Source: Phoronis australis
Taxonomy: Eukaryota > Phoronida > Phoronidae
Length of the DNA: 60,000 nucleotides
Assembly: GCA_002633005.1 (NCBI GenBank)
Contig: NMRA01000332.1
Location: forward strand, 141,230 to 201,229
Direction of reading: 5' to 3'
The notes below the pieces were generated by a model. That model was given only the letters and a program-made list of their open reading frames with translations. It was not told the origin of the DNA and did no database searches. The position numbers were made by a program, and so were the translations under genes. The first letter of the stretch is position 1. Every line of letters starts with the position of its first letter. Shown here in pieces: positions 10,027 to 25,000 of this stretch.

Positions 10027-13000
10027 GTAAGTGTTTGTGAAATGGACATCATTTAACATTTACATGAGCGCGTAAGGGCTAGATTGGGTCACCACCCTTT
10101 CCACCTTGTGGTCGACAACTTTGCCCTGTTTGGTATGGCGAAAATTGACATGGTCGGGTCCAGAGTCTGCGCGCCTCCTGGTGGCTAGTGAAGTATAGTG
10201 CGCCCGCGGAGATGCCATCAATGCAATTCTACGCTGTACAAACGAACATATCGGAGTCACAAAAAATAGAAGAAACTCGTTAATGAGAGACATTTTACAC
10301 TTAAAATGATTTTGGTTGAAACCCATGTCACTAGTTTCGTTGGTATCATGAACTTCTTGGGTTTGTAGGCCTGCCGAATTGGTTTCATCTAATTTTGATG
10401 TGGGTGATTGGTATACTTGGGAAGCCGAACCAATTCTCAATTTAGCTTACTACCACCACCACCACCACCACCACCACCACCACCACCACCACTACAAATA
10501 GGTATATATTTGCTTTGTTTTCCATTTTCCGAGCAACGTAGGATTGCGCCACTGACTCATTGCGGCTGGGTGTTGCACGGATTCCCTGGCCCAACATAAC
10601 ATTTACCGCAGAGATTATTTTACACCACTTTCTCAAAAACGTCAATTATTGGCATTAGCGTAACGACGACTGTCAATTAAATGACTCATATGTTCTGGTA
10701 AATGTCACATTTCAACATTTAATCTCGCCACAAAACCCATTTAACACGTTTGGGTGTCACCTGTGCCGTCTGCTCCGTTCTGCAACACGTCGATGCATCA
10801 ATACGTTACGATCGATGCATTAGACCCAGTCTGACGACAAACTACTCTGTTGCTCTTTACCCCTATAATGTGCATTGAGAAACAATGACCGCTTGTGACA
10901 CGTTCAGGTTTTTATGCAACCTTCATGAACAATCACAACTTTACGAATATTTTTTGCCTCAGCGGACTACCTTGGTTACCAATCAGTGAACGATCTTTTC
11001 TCAAATTGAATTTCGGGGTAGAAAATTAATATCGTAACACGATGGAAAACGATTTCACCTCCGCCGGGAAAATCCTTAAAGTAGCTGGTAAGTAAAATAT
11101 ATGTCCGATCAATTTACTGTACCAAAATTGGTGTGCATTATATAAACATTTTTTTTAATTCCTTCTAACAATATTACGAGGTCTCGGTATTTGTTAAATC
11201 CAATCGGCATGTTTCACGGTTTTCATGGTTTGAACGCAAATAGAAAGGAAGCCCCCATGCTCGAGCATGTGACGCCATTGTTCTCACTCCCGATTGCCTT
11301 AGTCACGACTGATATGTCTAAATGATTGATTCCATTTTGAAAAGAAGGGTAATAAATGGAGCAGTCATGCCTATTTATGGTTTTCCGCTTGATTATACAT
11401 GTAACATCAAAGAACGACAAAGGTGGGCGGAATTAGTAAGCTTACAAATGTTGCAAAAGTAAAACGTCATGTGATCAGTTAAGCTCTGATACTGGGTGCT
11501 AACCATAACAACGAGTGTAATGAAATTTTCTTAAATTGGAAAATTCCAGCGTTACGTAAAGAAAGTGTATTTATTGCAAGCTTGGAAAGATCAAGCCAGG
11601 TCTCATGACAGCGCTGTGCAATATTGGAAAACACGAGGTCCCACCAGTAGAGACGTATTCAGGGTGTGTCAGTGTAGCAGGGGCGTATGTAGCTCTAGAA
11701 AACAGTGTGGGACACATAAAAAAGAGACAAATATGTATCCATTGATACGTAGTACTGGCATTGCAACGAAATTTGTTTTTGGAGAAATGAGACTCTACTA
11801 GATTTTTTGTGAATTTGTAACACAATATGAAGGAAAATGAACTTTACTGAGTTGTTGAACAGTAGCCTGGCTGAAAAAATGTAAGTGTACGATGCGGCCA
11901 CGTTTTCCCCAACTACATTCCATAAAAAAGTGGTATTATGTTAAACATGAACGTTTGCTTTTATCTGAAAGCGGATGCAATGCATCTTTAACGAAGAAAC
12001 GTTTTTTTTATTTTGTGCATCCACTGTTAGTTAAGCCGTTGTAGATGTCAGTTGATGCCGCTTTTTGCAGTGTCTGTTTTTCGTCTTCGAAATGATATGT
12101 CACCTCTTTCAAGACGTTTGTGGGTCTTGCGCAACTTCATCTTCGCAGACGTACACGTAATCATAACACTTTTATATCGACAGCAATGGATTTCCAGCAA
12201 CAAATTCTTCTCAAATGATTGCTGTTGACTGACAAATGACAAAGAACTTAATGATATGACAGCGAACACGATGGTTTGGTAATGTCGACACTTCATTAAA
12301 TCATACTGCTATATTAATTCTACTGCTCTTACAAGTAGGAACTCTGTTAAACAGTGTCTGAATTTAGTGTGAAGGCTTACACGGCGTGGAACTTTTTAGC
12401 TGCCTTTTAAGCGGCTAAACAGACGTCTCTCTCTTATACTTGTGCTGACTGTCCATGAAGCATCTCTTTCGACAACGATCGAACTGGTTATGATTAAAGG
12501 CTTCCACGTTTCCGTAGTTTGGCTGAAAAAAGTGTAATGTTCATTAAAACATCTGTTCGTGAATTCGTGACACCAGCCGTTGGACGTTGTTTCAATTCAT
12601 CTATTAAGACCTGTGCATGATTGCCCAGGAACCCTTTTGTTAATAGAAGGAGACTTTACATCGACAGCGAGTTGTGGGGAGTCTTTCATTCCTCTTCCGA
12701 GTCCAGACCGCAACAAATGAAAAAATTCCAGCCCTCTTGGAAAGCAGTGCTATCACTGAAGAGGCCACCCTCATTTTAAATATCACGATAATAAATAAAT
12801 AAACAGAGGCGAGAATTAGACACATCCGACGAATCTCTTTTCGGCCATGCGCATGAGACAATCAGCGATAATAAGCGTTGTACAGTGTTCTCATTGGGTT
12901 TTGCTTGGCGATGCACATAACTGCACTTGCCGCCTGTGTTGCACTCTGTCGAAACTTCATTAATAATAAAACGTTTCTCCTCAACAGCGCTACTGTACAT

Positions 13001-16000
13001 ATTAACAAAGAAACTTAATTCGGACTCATGATTTTCTCCCTTTCACTGCCACTAAATAACTGTGCTCAAAATGAAGTTCAAAACCACCACTTGCATTCCA
13101 GTGGACGACACGATCTAACACTAGATTCTGAGTGTAGAAACTTTTAATAATTAATTGTTAATTAATTGACACTTATACTCGGAGTATTAGTGAGGCGGAA
13201 ACCTACCCCCTCCCCCTTACTGCCATCCCCACTCCCTGCGCTTATGAATAAAGCCACAATACCGCAAAGTATTGCTGTCGTCGATCACCCGGCATACATG
13301 TATGCGGGAAGCCCAGGTCCGGGAGACAAAAATTAACTTCATGAGTGAAACGTACATACATGTAGTTCAAACAATTGCAAAATATTCAAGTACACGTTGC
13401 AAAAATTTGCTAATAGGCGCTATTTTGGCCATTTACTTAAGTGAAATCTGCATTTTACTTCCGGACCCCGTTATATAGTGAAATGAAAATCTACACTCTT
13501 TCACAGTGCTACGAGAAGTAGCACTGTGGAATGTTGTTTATCATGACTTCTTGGTTAAAGTAATGAAACCGACGTCATGACATTCAGTCATTCCTATTGG
13601 TTGAAATCTGGTAAACCCCTTTCAGTTTACTGTTATGTAGTTTGGCGACCATCTTTGACTTGCATACTTGCAATTTATTAAGACGGACAGTGATCGAAGT
13701 AAACAAAATTGAGGTAACCCCGATCCCGTGCAAACTAGTACAGTGCATAGAATGCTTGTGCAAGTGGTTGCGATGTGATCAATAAACCTCCGACCAAGCA
13801 TGCGCATTGATGCCATCACACGGAATTCCGTGTGTCGTTCATCATCTCCACAGGGCCACTTTTCAGTATAGGTGGCACTGTGTCAGATATTAATGTAAAT
13901 CATGGTCAACTCTACTTTGTTCTCCATCACGCGAGTGCGTACGTGCCTAACCAGAAATTAAGGACCATAGACATCAGATTGTCTATGCCATAGACATCAC
14001 ATATAAGATGTCTATGGTCTATGCTATGGACTCGTGTGTCGCGTGACTAATGTGCGTCTCGGTGAGGGGTGACTCTCCCTATATCCATAAAAGGTCAATC
14101 TCTGTAACGTGCAAAGTTGTCAAAATGAGAGGAAAATCGTGTGAAATAGTGGAATACCAATTGCTCCCTGTCTAGCTGCCTGAGGTGAGGCATCACCAAA
14201 GCAGATTTCACTCTTTGGATAAGTAACAAAGTTAATTTTATGTCAATTAACGTTGGCTGGATTGTTAAGTTTGTTAGGAATCGGCGATTCATAACTGATG
14301 AAATCACAAAAACACCACAGTCAGTACGGTTTCAGCTGGGGATCAAAGCTAAGATCTTTTCCCAATGCGTTTTTTTAACCATAAAACGATTTTTTCTCGT
14401 AAATTGGATAATCGTATGTTGTCGTGAACATGTCTAGATTTCTCTGAATTTTGATGCAATCTTGTGTCCACAAGATCGTTCAATTTTGTTCTTTCATCCT
14501 CCTTCATAAATTAGGCTCCACCTTCACTGGTAGGCTGTGTTGTCGACGGATAATGCCATGGGAAAAGTCCTACGCTAACATTAGGGGTTTTGTTGCCTCA
14601 ACGCCTAATTGATTCAAAAATTATTGCTCCTGGCTCATCGGAGATACTGTGAAAACCTATTCGCTAATTTCTCTTATAATGCATAGATTTTAAAAATTGA
14701 AAGACGAGTACTATTTATCTTTCAGTTTTGAAAACAGTCATGTTGGTCGTTTACCTTAATTATTGTTCGTTTTCCTCATACGCTAAACAGGCGCGTTGGT
14801 TTACTACCGCAATTAAAGCACCTATTGCCAATCCCCTGGCTCACTTCAATCCGTGACGGCTCCAACAAGCTTTTGGGGTAAACGGTGCACGCTTTCTCGT
14901 CTACTTGCGAGCAAATCCTATTAGCGTACGATTTGCCTATTGCAGCACGACTGCATGCTGAGTATCTGAGATACAACACCGAAAAGGGTCCCTGCGACTA
15001 TAACAAATGATAACCGAAAGAAACCCTACACGAAACAATGCCACTTTTACCGACACCCCCTTACAGTCGCCGCCTTCTCACTGATTTGCCCGCGGGGTTC
15101 TTCAGAAATCAATGGTTAGATGTGTGCCTCCGTGAGGTAAGAATTCAACTCATTTTGATACCTGCAAACCGTAAAAGTCACCCATCAATACCCAAAACTC
15201 GTGAAACACATTTGATTTTTACCAACGTTTACAAAAACCGGAACACTTTCGATTCCAAAATCTGTGTAACAGCAGTGTCCTCACCAGTACCATGAGAGGG
15301 ACCGCCGGTCATTTACCCACGCGAGACGATCATAAACCTCCGTGGAGCCGCAAAGCCAAAATGCTCACCCGAGGTGGTGGTGAGGCAGGGAAAAGACTCA
15401 CTCATTATCATATGTAACAGGGCGAAATAACGGGGACAAAATACATGTACATGTACACACCAGAGTTATGGTGAGATCTCCACAAATCGTTCCCTTGTAG
15501 AACCCCTGCCAACGAGAGGGTGACTCTTGATTTGAAAGTATTGATTGAATCTGTTGAGCTCGTTGAAACTTCGTGTCAACGTAACATGGTTAGTTTCCTG
15601 TTACTTGTACTGAACTTTTTCATTAAAAAATACTTTTTACGCGAATGTGTTTCCTTTCGTTTTCACAAAATGTGTGAGGCCAACAGGCTCCAACATCCAA
15701 GGCTGTTGAATCAATTACTCGCAAACTCATTTTGGTCGACTCTTTTCGTGTTCAGGAATGGTGTTCAACTAGATACGCCAATCTATCGCTCGATTTCGTT
15801 TCCGAATGGTCATTCTAGAGAGGTCACTCTTCCAATGTAGTTCCGCCCTTTGCTTCCTTTTCTTACGTACTCTCACTAAGATCTAACCTCGTCATATTTC
15901 ACGACGCCCAGCAACAATACGGATGGCGAGGTTTCAGTTCACTTTGACTGGCAGGCCTTTACAGGAATGGTCGATTTATAACAAAAACCCTTCCACAACC

Positions 16001-19000
16001 GATTTCGCAAGTTTGTAACTATACCCGAAAGAAATTACTTTTAAATGTCAATCATGTCCAAAAGTAATCCCTGGAAAGTGTTTTTGTCCCCTTTAATTCC
16101 TGACTTGTTTGATTTCTAATCATTCTTTATTTGCGAGTCTTGACTGAATCCTCGCACCGCAAAATTGATTTTCTTCTGGTCAGCATCACATTATCCCTGA
16201 AGGCTGGAGTTTGAAATAAGATTTACTTTGTAAATAGTTGTTGAACATTCCACTCGTAGCTCCTGGCCGCAACTAAATGTGACCAGAGCACGTACCTTTT
16301 ACGGTAGAGTCTTGTAAATAACTCAATTGCGTTTTACCAGAATCTAGCAAAGAGGTCTACGTGACTTTGTCAGAGATGGTTATGAATAGGACACTGCTGA
16401 TTAGCTAATGAGCTAATGCGTCATCCTTAAACTTGAAATTTCAGCCGTAGCCCAAAGCGAGGGCATGCCGGACGTTGTGCTAACTGTGACTAATGCGACG
16501 TAGTATTTTTGATTTAGGGAGTTGGGTCAACTACAATGGCAGCAGTGTTGTAAATCTACCAAATACAATTTCAACTCGATTGTCTTACGGTAAAAAGAGT
16601 TTTATTATCATGTGTTTAACTTTCACGCAATTTGTAAAATACAGTTACAACGGTATTGAAACATTTTCGCATAGGGCGAGTCAAAAGGATTTTACAAACG
16701 TGCAGGTTTAACAAAAGTTATAGAGTAGAGAACTAAGAACGTGTCGTTTGGTACAATTTTCAGTTGTAAAAGTGGCGAGCATCACGGTTTCAAAATTTAT
16801 CAAGACGAAGAATACGACAGAACGCTCCTTTTGTTGCAGTTACCGATTCAGTGTACTCGTTAACGTTCCTTCTCGTGAAAGCACGATGTTGGTCCCACCT
16901 AAATCACTTAAAAACACAAGAAGTAACAACACAGAAACTTATTTCTCGTTTTGATAAGGCTTTAATTATGCCCACGTTCTGTCAAATCATGCATGCTGTA
17001 CCACAAGTACCCAATACCAGTGAATGCGCGTCTGGTGATTTTTTTTTTAATCGCAGCAGTGTCCCCGCGTAGCTGTTGCACACTTCCTGTCAGAATGACG
17101 TAAATTCTCACCAGTCGATTGCCGAGTATTTTACAATTGTACATTATTTATCAAAGCCAGGCTTGGATAATTTCATTAGGTCCGTGCAGTAAGTAAGCAT
17201 GAGAACTTTGGTGACCGGAAACAATGAGATTCAGCGATTACTGTGTCAGGTTGACATTTCTTCATTATTCATTATTTTGACATAAAAAAATTCAATTCAT
17301 TAGAACGAGGGAATCCATTTGAAGGTGGCTGTAGTTCTTTCACAAGCTAGTTTCAATTAAGGTTATCTCCAACCTTATTTAGTGGCCTCTGTTCTAACTC
17401 GTATATCAAAAAACTAAGCTTTGCCAACGAGTAAAAGTATATATTTTTTGAAAAAATAGGGAAAATACTTTCTGTATTAATGTAACATCCTTATTTTTAC
17501 GTAAAAACCTTTTTAAGTCAAAATTTTATTTTAAGAAAGGTATATTCATAGCAAAATAACACTTCGGTCGATTTAATGAAACTTTTTTAAAATGAAAACT
17601 TCACCAGTTACCTCAAAAACGCTATTAGGAATTTTTATTAGTCTTTTCGTTTGGATTCTACAACAAATCAACTCGCAAAACTTAAGGTATCTTTGTAAAA
17701 AACGGAAATCGTATTCGTCTGTGTTACATTACGCAAAAATAGGCCTTTATATCGAAAATCCTAACAGCCTTTTTGAGACTGATGACTAAATACTAAATTT
17801 GGAAAGTTTCAGCTAAATCCACCGAGTCGTTTTTTGAGAACTAGTGTTCCAAAGATCAAATAAAGTCTATTTGCCGAAGCCGAAAACTTTGACGAGTGAA
17901 TATCTCAAAGTCTTCGATTAATTATTCGGTGAAAACTTGTTTTCGGTACACATACCCTATACAAGCCTTAAATGTGTTCGCTATTTCAGCATTCACTCGC
18001 AATGTCAACTGAAAATAACTTAATAATCATTAAAACATACCGTTCCCAGCTAACTCTCACTGTTGTTTGCTACCTATTTGACCTACTTTTATGTAAATAG
18101 GTCACAGTTCATTGTTATACACATAGCCTGTACACGTCACGTGCTGGGAGACTGATACGAAAACAAGTAAGAAATGGATAACAAAAATCGAATCGGTGGT
18201 TCAAGCATGTCGTTAGCATGAGATCGAAACAATGAAACCTCAATTTATTAATTGAATGAAGGAATTAGGATGAGGATTTATCTCCTTTCACAACTTGCTG
18301 TTTTCATGACCACAGATTCCTGAGGCTACCGTAGCATTCGTTCTCAACGCCAACGGTCGCATGAATGTAGACGCACAACGCTCTTAGGATCAAAACTACG
18401 TTTTCCCTGGCACCATTCTAACATAAGAACTTCTCGCTGACAAAATGTTATGGCGATTTTGTGAATGAAAAGGCTGAGGGTATACGAAGCTGTTCTGTAC
18501 CTGGCGGGAGCTGCGACCTGATTGAAAACCCTTCAACTTTTGATCTCGGATAAGTAGTTATCAAATATCTACGAGGTTATGCGGTTCCAAGGTGGTTCTG
18601 TTAAATCTTTTTTTCTCGCTACGCAGTACATATTTTGTATTTGAAGTTCCCCGAGAATGAAGATAAGGTATTTTACTCGACACATGTGAGATATTGTGAA
18701 AATGGCCATTTTTGTGAATAAGGTTTGAGATAACCTTAAATGCCAGATACTGCTTTGTCATTCGTTGACAACATAGAGAATTATAACGACACAAAATAAA
18801 CCAAAAAGCAAGCATCACAAAGTTTCGCAGAAGGTTTCGATACTACTAACATTTGATTAGCTCCAAATAGCCTTTTTATAACTGCCGATCTAGGGAAGCT
18901 AAAAAATTACAAATTTGGCCGAACGAACGCTCGCAACAGGCCGACTCCGTCTTTTGTTTGATATGGTTGTTATCTGCCAAAGTCTATATGTGTATTTTAG

Positions 19001-22000
19001 GTCATTTTTCGAGCATCCAAAATAGTAAGATTAAAATTTCTGAAGTTTTTCTCATGCAAGCATTTATATACATAGGCGACTACATGTATGTTTTCATGAA
19101 TATATGCATCATTATGTTTTAAATCACTGTTATTGACGCAGTTTGTTGTTCTCTTTCTTCATTCATTATTATTAAATTTCATTCAAACACATAAGCTTAA
19201 TTAGATTGAATACACGATTAACTGTTTTAAACTACAATTCTGAAAACGGCAAATACTGTATGAAATGAACACGGGCGTTGTGCACATTTATGGCAAATCA
19301 GATGTAGATCTCGTTCTGGTGGAATTGTGTGAGCAAAATAAAACCGAAATTGCCCGTTTATTGAAACCTTGTTAAAATTTCTTAAAACGCGAATAGCATT
19401 TCTGTTTGTTTTCAAGCTTGACTTGCCCACGTTTCATTGCTTTCAGTACCCATCGCCACTATCTTGAGCTTGCATCAGTTTGAACCCTGCTCATAGGAAA
19501 TGTGCATGCACCCGCAGGTACAAGTGTACGAACTCTAGTGAGGAATTGCGTTGTTCATATAAATGAATGGAAATATTCAGAATATATATATATATATATA
19601 TATATATATGTNATAATATCCCTACTAGAGTTACATTATTACTGAATGGTAGTCCTAACCTTGACTTTGTTCTTAACGAATTCCTCCTAAGCAACGTTAG
19701 CAAATTTTTATATACCGTTTATCAATATTGTTGCATCTGATTTCCCTACATGAATCTGTAAATATTTTTGTTTTTATATATCTGTAATAGCATGTCTAAG
19801 TATTGGAATACTTATTTTAGATACTACTTAATTGTATATATCTCTATGTATATAAGTTTCATTGATGAATTGTTTACAACCCAGATATAATGCTTCGCGG
19901 TTTCTGGGTTTGTTATTATTTCTTTGTATGTTCTGTGTATCCTTCAATAAATATATATCACAGTGAAAAGTGTGAGATGCACTCAAAATTTCGAGATTTG
20001 CTGATTTCGAAACTGCAGTCAAGTCATGTTACCACAATTTCGAGGCCTGTTTTTATCAAAAGCCATGAGTGCGCCGTGGCCAAAACGATCGATGCGTTCT
20101 TTTTAAGAGCAAAACGTTGCAGCTGACCTTTTGTGACATTTTTCGAATTGAGACTTATAACACCCGTCATCACGAGTCAAGTTAAAGAGGCCTAGAACGC
20201 GATAAAGTCAATTGAAATACTGAAAATGGTTCTTTGTCACTGAAACAGAATTCACCCTGCTCACCGGGTATTTTTAGGGTTTGTTCGTATAGATTTTGAA
20301 TTTCTGTTGACATCAAAGCATTTTCTTTTAGTTTCAAATTCCAAAAAACGATTTGTCAACTGCTCGCCACATCATCAATTTTTCTCCCACAAGGCAAAGT
20401 ACGTCTTCTTGTTTGATACATGTATGGCCTGACATGTGACCTTTGTCCTCAAGCGATTTCAAGCAACTGACTCAGAGCATGCCCACATTTATCATAAGTG
20501 GGGGAGATTAGAAACTCTGTGGTAACCACAGAGTTTTTTCTTCACTCGCTTTTTTAACCTCGGGAATTTTGTGATTTCTTCTGAAAATTTCGTCACAGGG
20601 AATAATGAATTACTCAATTAGTACGTGAACTAGCAGTTGCGAGATGGTAACTTCGTCAGGAATTGTTTAAAAATGGTCCATCACATCTGCGGTTTGCGAG
20701 GTAGAGGACCGTCTAAGGAAGAAGTAGTTGTCAACCAGGAAGAGATCAGCGAAAAGACAACAACGGAGACTGAATAATGACATTAGGCAAATCCTAGGCT
20801 AACAGGATTTGCACGCAAGTGGACGAGAAAGCGTGCATTGTTTACCTCTAGAGTGGCCAACGAATTCATCGGCACTTCAATAGCTTGCTGGCTTGATGGC
20901 GCCGTTACGGATTGAAGAGACCTAGTCGCTTTTCACGGGCTTGGCTGAACGTGTTGGATGAGATGATCGCGGTCATAAACCAACACGCCTGTTTAGCGAT
21001 AGAGTTTCAAAGTCAAAAACGAACAATGAGTAAATCAAACGACCAACATGACTGTATTTACCTTGGCCGACCTACAGTGGTTGTGAAAGGCTACTGACGT
21101 GATTTTTTTCTCCGCCTCTAATAACGTTATTGGTAGACTTACCATTATCTCTGTCAATTTACTTAATAACTCTATCAGTGGAGTTGAATAGTCTATCGGT
21201 GTAGATAGTAAAGTTTGTAAGTGTATCGATAGAAATAATAAGTGTATAGATAGAGATAGTAAACAAGTAACTCTGTCAATGAAGATGAGAACCTCTGTGC
21301 TCACTTTTGCAGCCACCATTCGTACATGTACTTGCTGGTAAGCACGCTATTGGTACGTACATTTTCTTTGGGAATTCAAAGTAAGTCAGAAACGTGGAAT
21401 GACAGATCATACTTTCTGAAAGCAGTTAGCGTATAGAATTTGTTCATTTGCCTTTTCACCAATCTTACACCGATTGAGTTACATGTACGTGACTGTATTT
21501 CTAGTAAAATTTAGCCAGTAAATCAAAAAGGTACATTCATAGCAAACCAACGGGATCAATTACGTAGCCAAATTTCGTTTGATGAAATCTCAACAACTGT
21601 AAGTTTATGAAACTGCCATTTCGTTTTCGTTTTATGTAACGTTTGGATGTTTTCATAAAAATCATAAAGGTCCTGTTTTGATAGCCCCTTCTGCAACACT
21701 GGATTATTTTCAAAACAATTTTTACAAGTCTGTTGTAGGACAGGACATAAAGCCAGTGCCGGTATCTGAAAGTTCAGTTATTTCTGGGGTTGATGTGCCG
21801 AAGTTGTCCACATTTTGGTATCTTTTATTCCGCTTCACAGTAATTCAAAAACTTAGAAATAACAAATTATAAAGCAAACAATTTAGTCAAATGTTGTACT
21901 GAAATGATGGATTTCGAACGTATGACCTTTTTTCTGAATAAAGACTCTCGTTTACTTTAACATTTTGATCTTTGTTTTCCCAAGATGGGTATGACGTTAG

Positions 22001-25000
22001 TGACATCCAACTATACTTTTTGTAAATTGGAAAGCCGATAATTATCAACTCAAGTAAATTCAGTGCATTTTTAGGAATGTTGCTATCTTAGTCGAATCTT
22101 TCGACTGGCGGAATTTTTCGATGTTCTGAAATCATGAAATCAAACGGAATAGTATAGTAATTATATTTACTTACAATAACGCATTTTTTCAAACGAAAAA
22201 AGTTCAACAAAAACTTTTAAAATCTGAAGCTCGTGCCACACCGTCCGTGGACTATACCTACAGTGTATTAGCACATTAACCTTGTAATGAGATTTCCCAA
22301 TTACGCTTTTTTGAGAAGTGGCAAGTGTTAGAACCAAGATATCATTCCATGAACGTAGCGTTTACAGACTTTGCTACAAGACATAGGCTAGGCGAGAAGC
22401 TTTCCCCCCGAGAGCGGTATCTTAGGACATCAAATGTATTCTGTCGACCGCAAGGTACGCTCCAGCTGAACAGCAAGTCAAGCCTACTCATAAAGGCATC
22501 CCGGATTAATTGAGCTTGTAATTTTTCCGTAGAAAGTATTGAGCCTGCAATTATTTTCGCAAATTATTATTGCATTGGAAACACAAAAGGTATGGAAGTG
22601 CGCTGTCTGCAGGTGATCGGATTAGCGGCTTGTAATTTGTAAACGCAACTTATATGTCACTAAAATGTCGTCCACTACCCTGACACAGCGATTTCATACT
22701 TTCCGGTCTGTTATATACACTTTCCAATTTCGAAGCAAATGATAACATATTGTTTTGACTAGTAACAGATACATGTACGACTGGTTAAGGTGAGGAATCT
22801 GCATTGTCATGGAAATTATTTTTAACACTTGAGACCATTAATCCGTTGGGGAATCTTATGTGGTGTTCACAATACAGCCAATCGTGCAACATTTCATTAG
22901 TAAGAATACGTAAGTAATTGCGGATAAATACAGCACAATCAACACTCATGGATAATTACTGTCAAGTTGATGAGGCTTTTGTCCAAAACAATGTATCATA
23001 TTTCCCTATTTGACCACGACAAGAGATCTTTCATTACGTTGCCGAGCACTGTTTGATTGCAACGACACCAGCGCCAACACAGACAAATTCAGTGCTGTAG
23101 TGGTGAAATTAGAGATACGTAGGCACCCAAAGCCCACCGTATCATTTTGAGCACTGAACGTATGATGCATAGGCGCTACGTTCAAATGCCAAAGGGTGGT
23201 TGGCTGCGCTTACGTGAGCCTACGTCCCGCTACAGGACTGGACAAATTAGCAAAAAGGATATCCGCAAGTAAGCCATGAAGGCGTATTCAAATTTCAAAG
23301 AAGCTTTTGCATATATGATAATAGACTAAGCTCACCTTCACGACCGGCCTTCGTGACGGCGAAGTGCTTCATACGCCGGAAGCTTTTCGGTGAATTAGAC
23401 CTCACACTGGTTGAAACACCAAAGTCGCGTTGCTATAAGTACCTGCTTTATATAGATGGTCACCTTGGGAGGCCAGCAATGTCTTTGAAGCCTTACAATT
23501 GGAACATATACTCCCGTAATTAAGCTGTTTTTGAGCAGCCCTTCGTTCAGTTGCCCAAATCGGCAACTGGCCATTTTAACATACATGTAAGATTGCACGC
23601 ACCTCCAGTGTTAATGATGGCCAGTTGCCGATTTGAGCAACTGGACGATGGACTGCTAAAAAGTTTGATTACGGGTGTATTTGTTCAAGTTGAAAGGAAT
23701 TAGACATCGGCGGCCTGCTAAGGTTCCACTCTATAAGCAACAGGTACTATATACACCTGTATCAACATGACGTTTCAAAGATTAAAGGGCAATGACACCT
23801 CAAAAAAACAAGGTGTTTTGTATCAATTTAGATCGAGTCGTTCCACCCGATAACATCAAGTTCAGTTCTTTTACCTGACACCAGATGGCACACGGAGGTG
23901 CTGATATTAGCTGATATTTACTTTAATATACAAATACGTGGCTTTAAAAACGCAATAGTAACGAGCGTCGACAATAGACCTCAATATTGAGAAGTCCGGT
24001 ATAACTTGGAATGAGATATTTTTTCAAAAGTTTACGGAAATTAAACCAGTTCATTATTTCCATATCCACCACAAACACAAGTTGTTGAAGTATACAAGCA
24101 AATCTTTGCAATTTGGTCCAACTCATTAGCGGTTACAGGACATGAAAACGTGTTCCACGTGATGAGGTTACACAAAACAAAATTTAACGTGATGAGACTC
24201 CCGGCCCCGATACACTGGCTCGAATTGCGATGCTTGATTTGCAAAACCTTTACCACAAAATCCTTGACTTAATTATTTAAGGTACGGGACTGGGGACGCT
24301 GTCATTTACCTCGCTTGTCTGTGCTGCAGACCAAGGCACATGTAACTGGTGTGTTCTCCCATGCATGTACAAAATTCAGATTACAACCTTGGAAACTAGG
24401 TTAAAGGAGAATGCCATCTCAAAAACAAACTATTTTGTATCAATTTAGATCGAGTAGTTCTACTCGATAACGGCACGTTCGGTTACGTTACCTGACACCT
24501 ACGGAAGGCGGAGGTGTTGAAATTTTCCAATGACGTAATCGGTTTCACACGCAGTCTGTTCAGCAGTTCACAACACGGGTTAGTGGTGTCAGCTTATCGC
24601 TTGAATTCATCGTTTAACACCAATAAACCATCAAAATTCGATGTAAAACCCTTAAAACACACCGAATTCTTAAAAAAACGTGTTTTTTATTTCGTTTTTA
24701 CGGATTTACTGGTATTTGGACAAACTACCATAGCCTACAAAGTTCGGCACTGGCCAATTTACCAAGGTTCCGCGTAGCTGGAGTTTGGGTTCTGTAAATT
24801 CAAAGTATTCTTCGATCGTAAAATACAGACAGGAGAACATAGGTCTGTGTTCATGCTTGTGATGTTTTGAGTTCTAAACACACAAAACGCTTGTTATCCA
24901 GGCCAGTGGGTCGGATCCCGATCACTGGGCAGTCGCGGCCGCCGGGACTGGCACGAACATAAACCAGCTTGATTTGGAAACTAAACCTCAAGTCACGAAA

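Noticed and set aside
13966-14030. Recombination or attachment site
   Set aside because: Just short CATAGACATC repeats in both orientations; no associated element.
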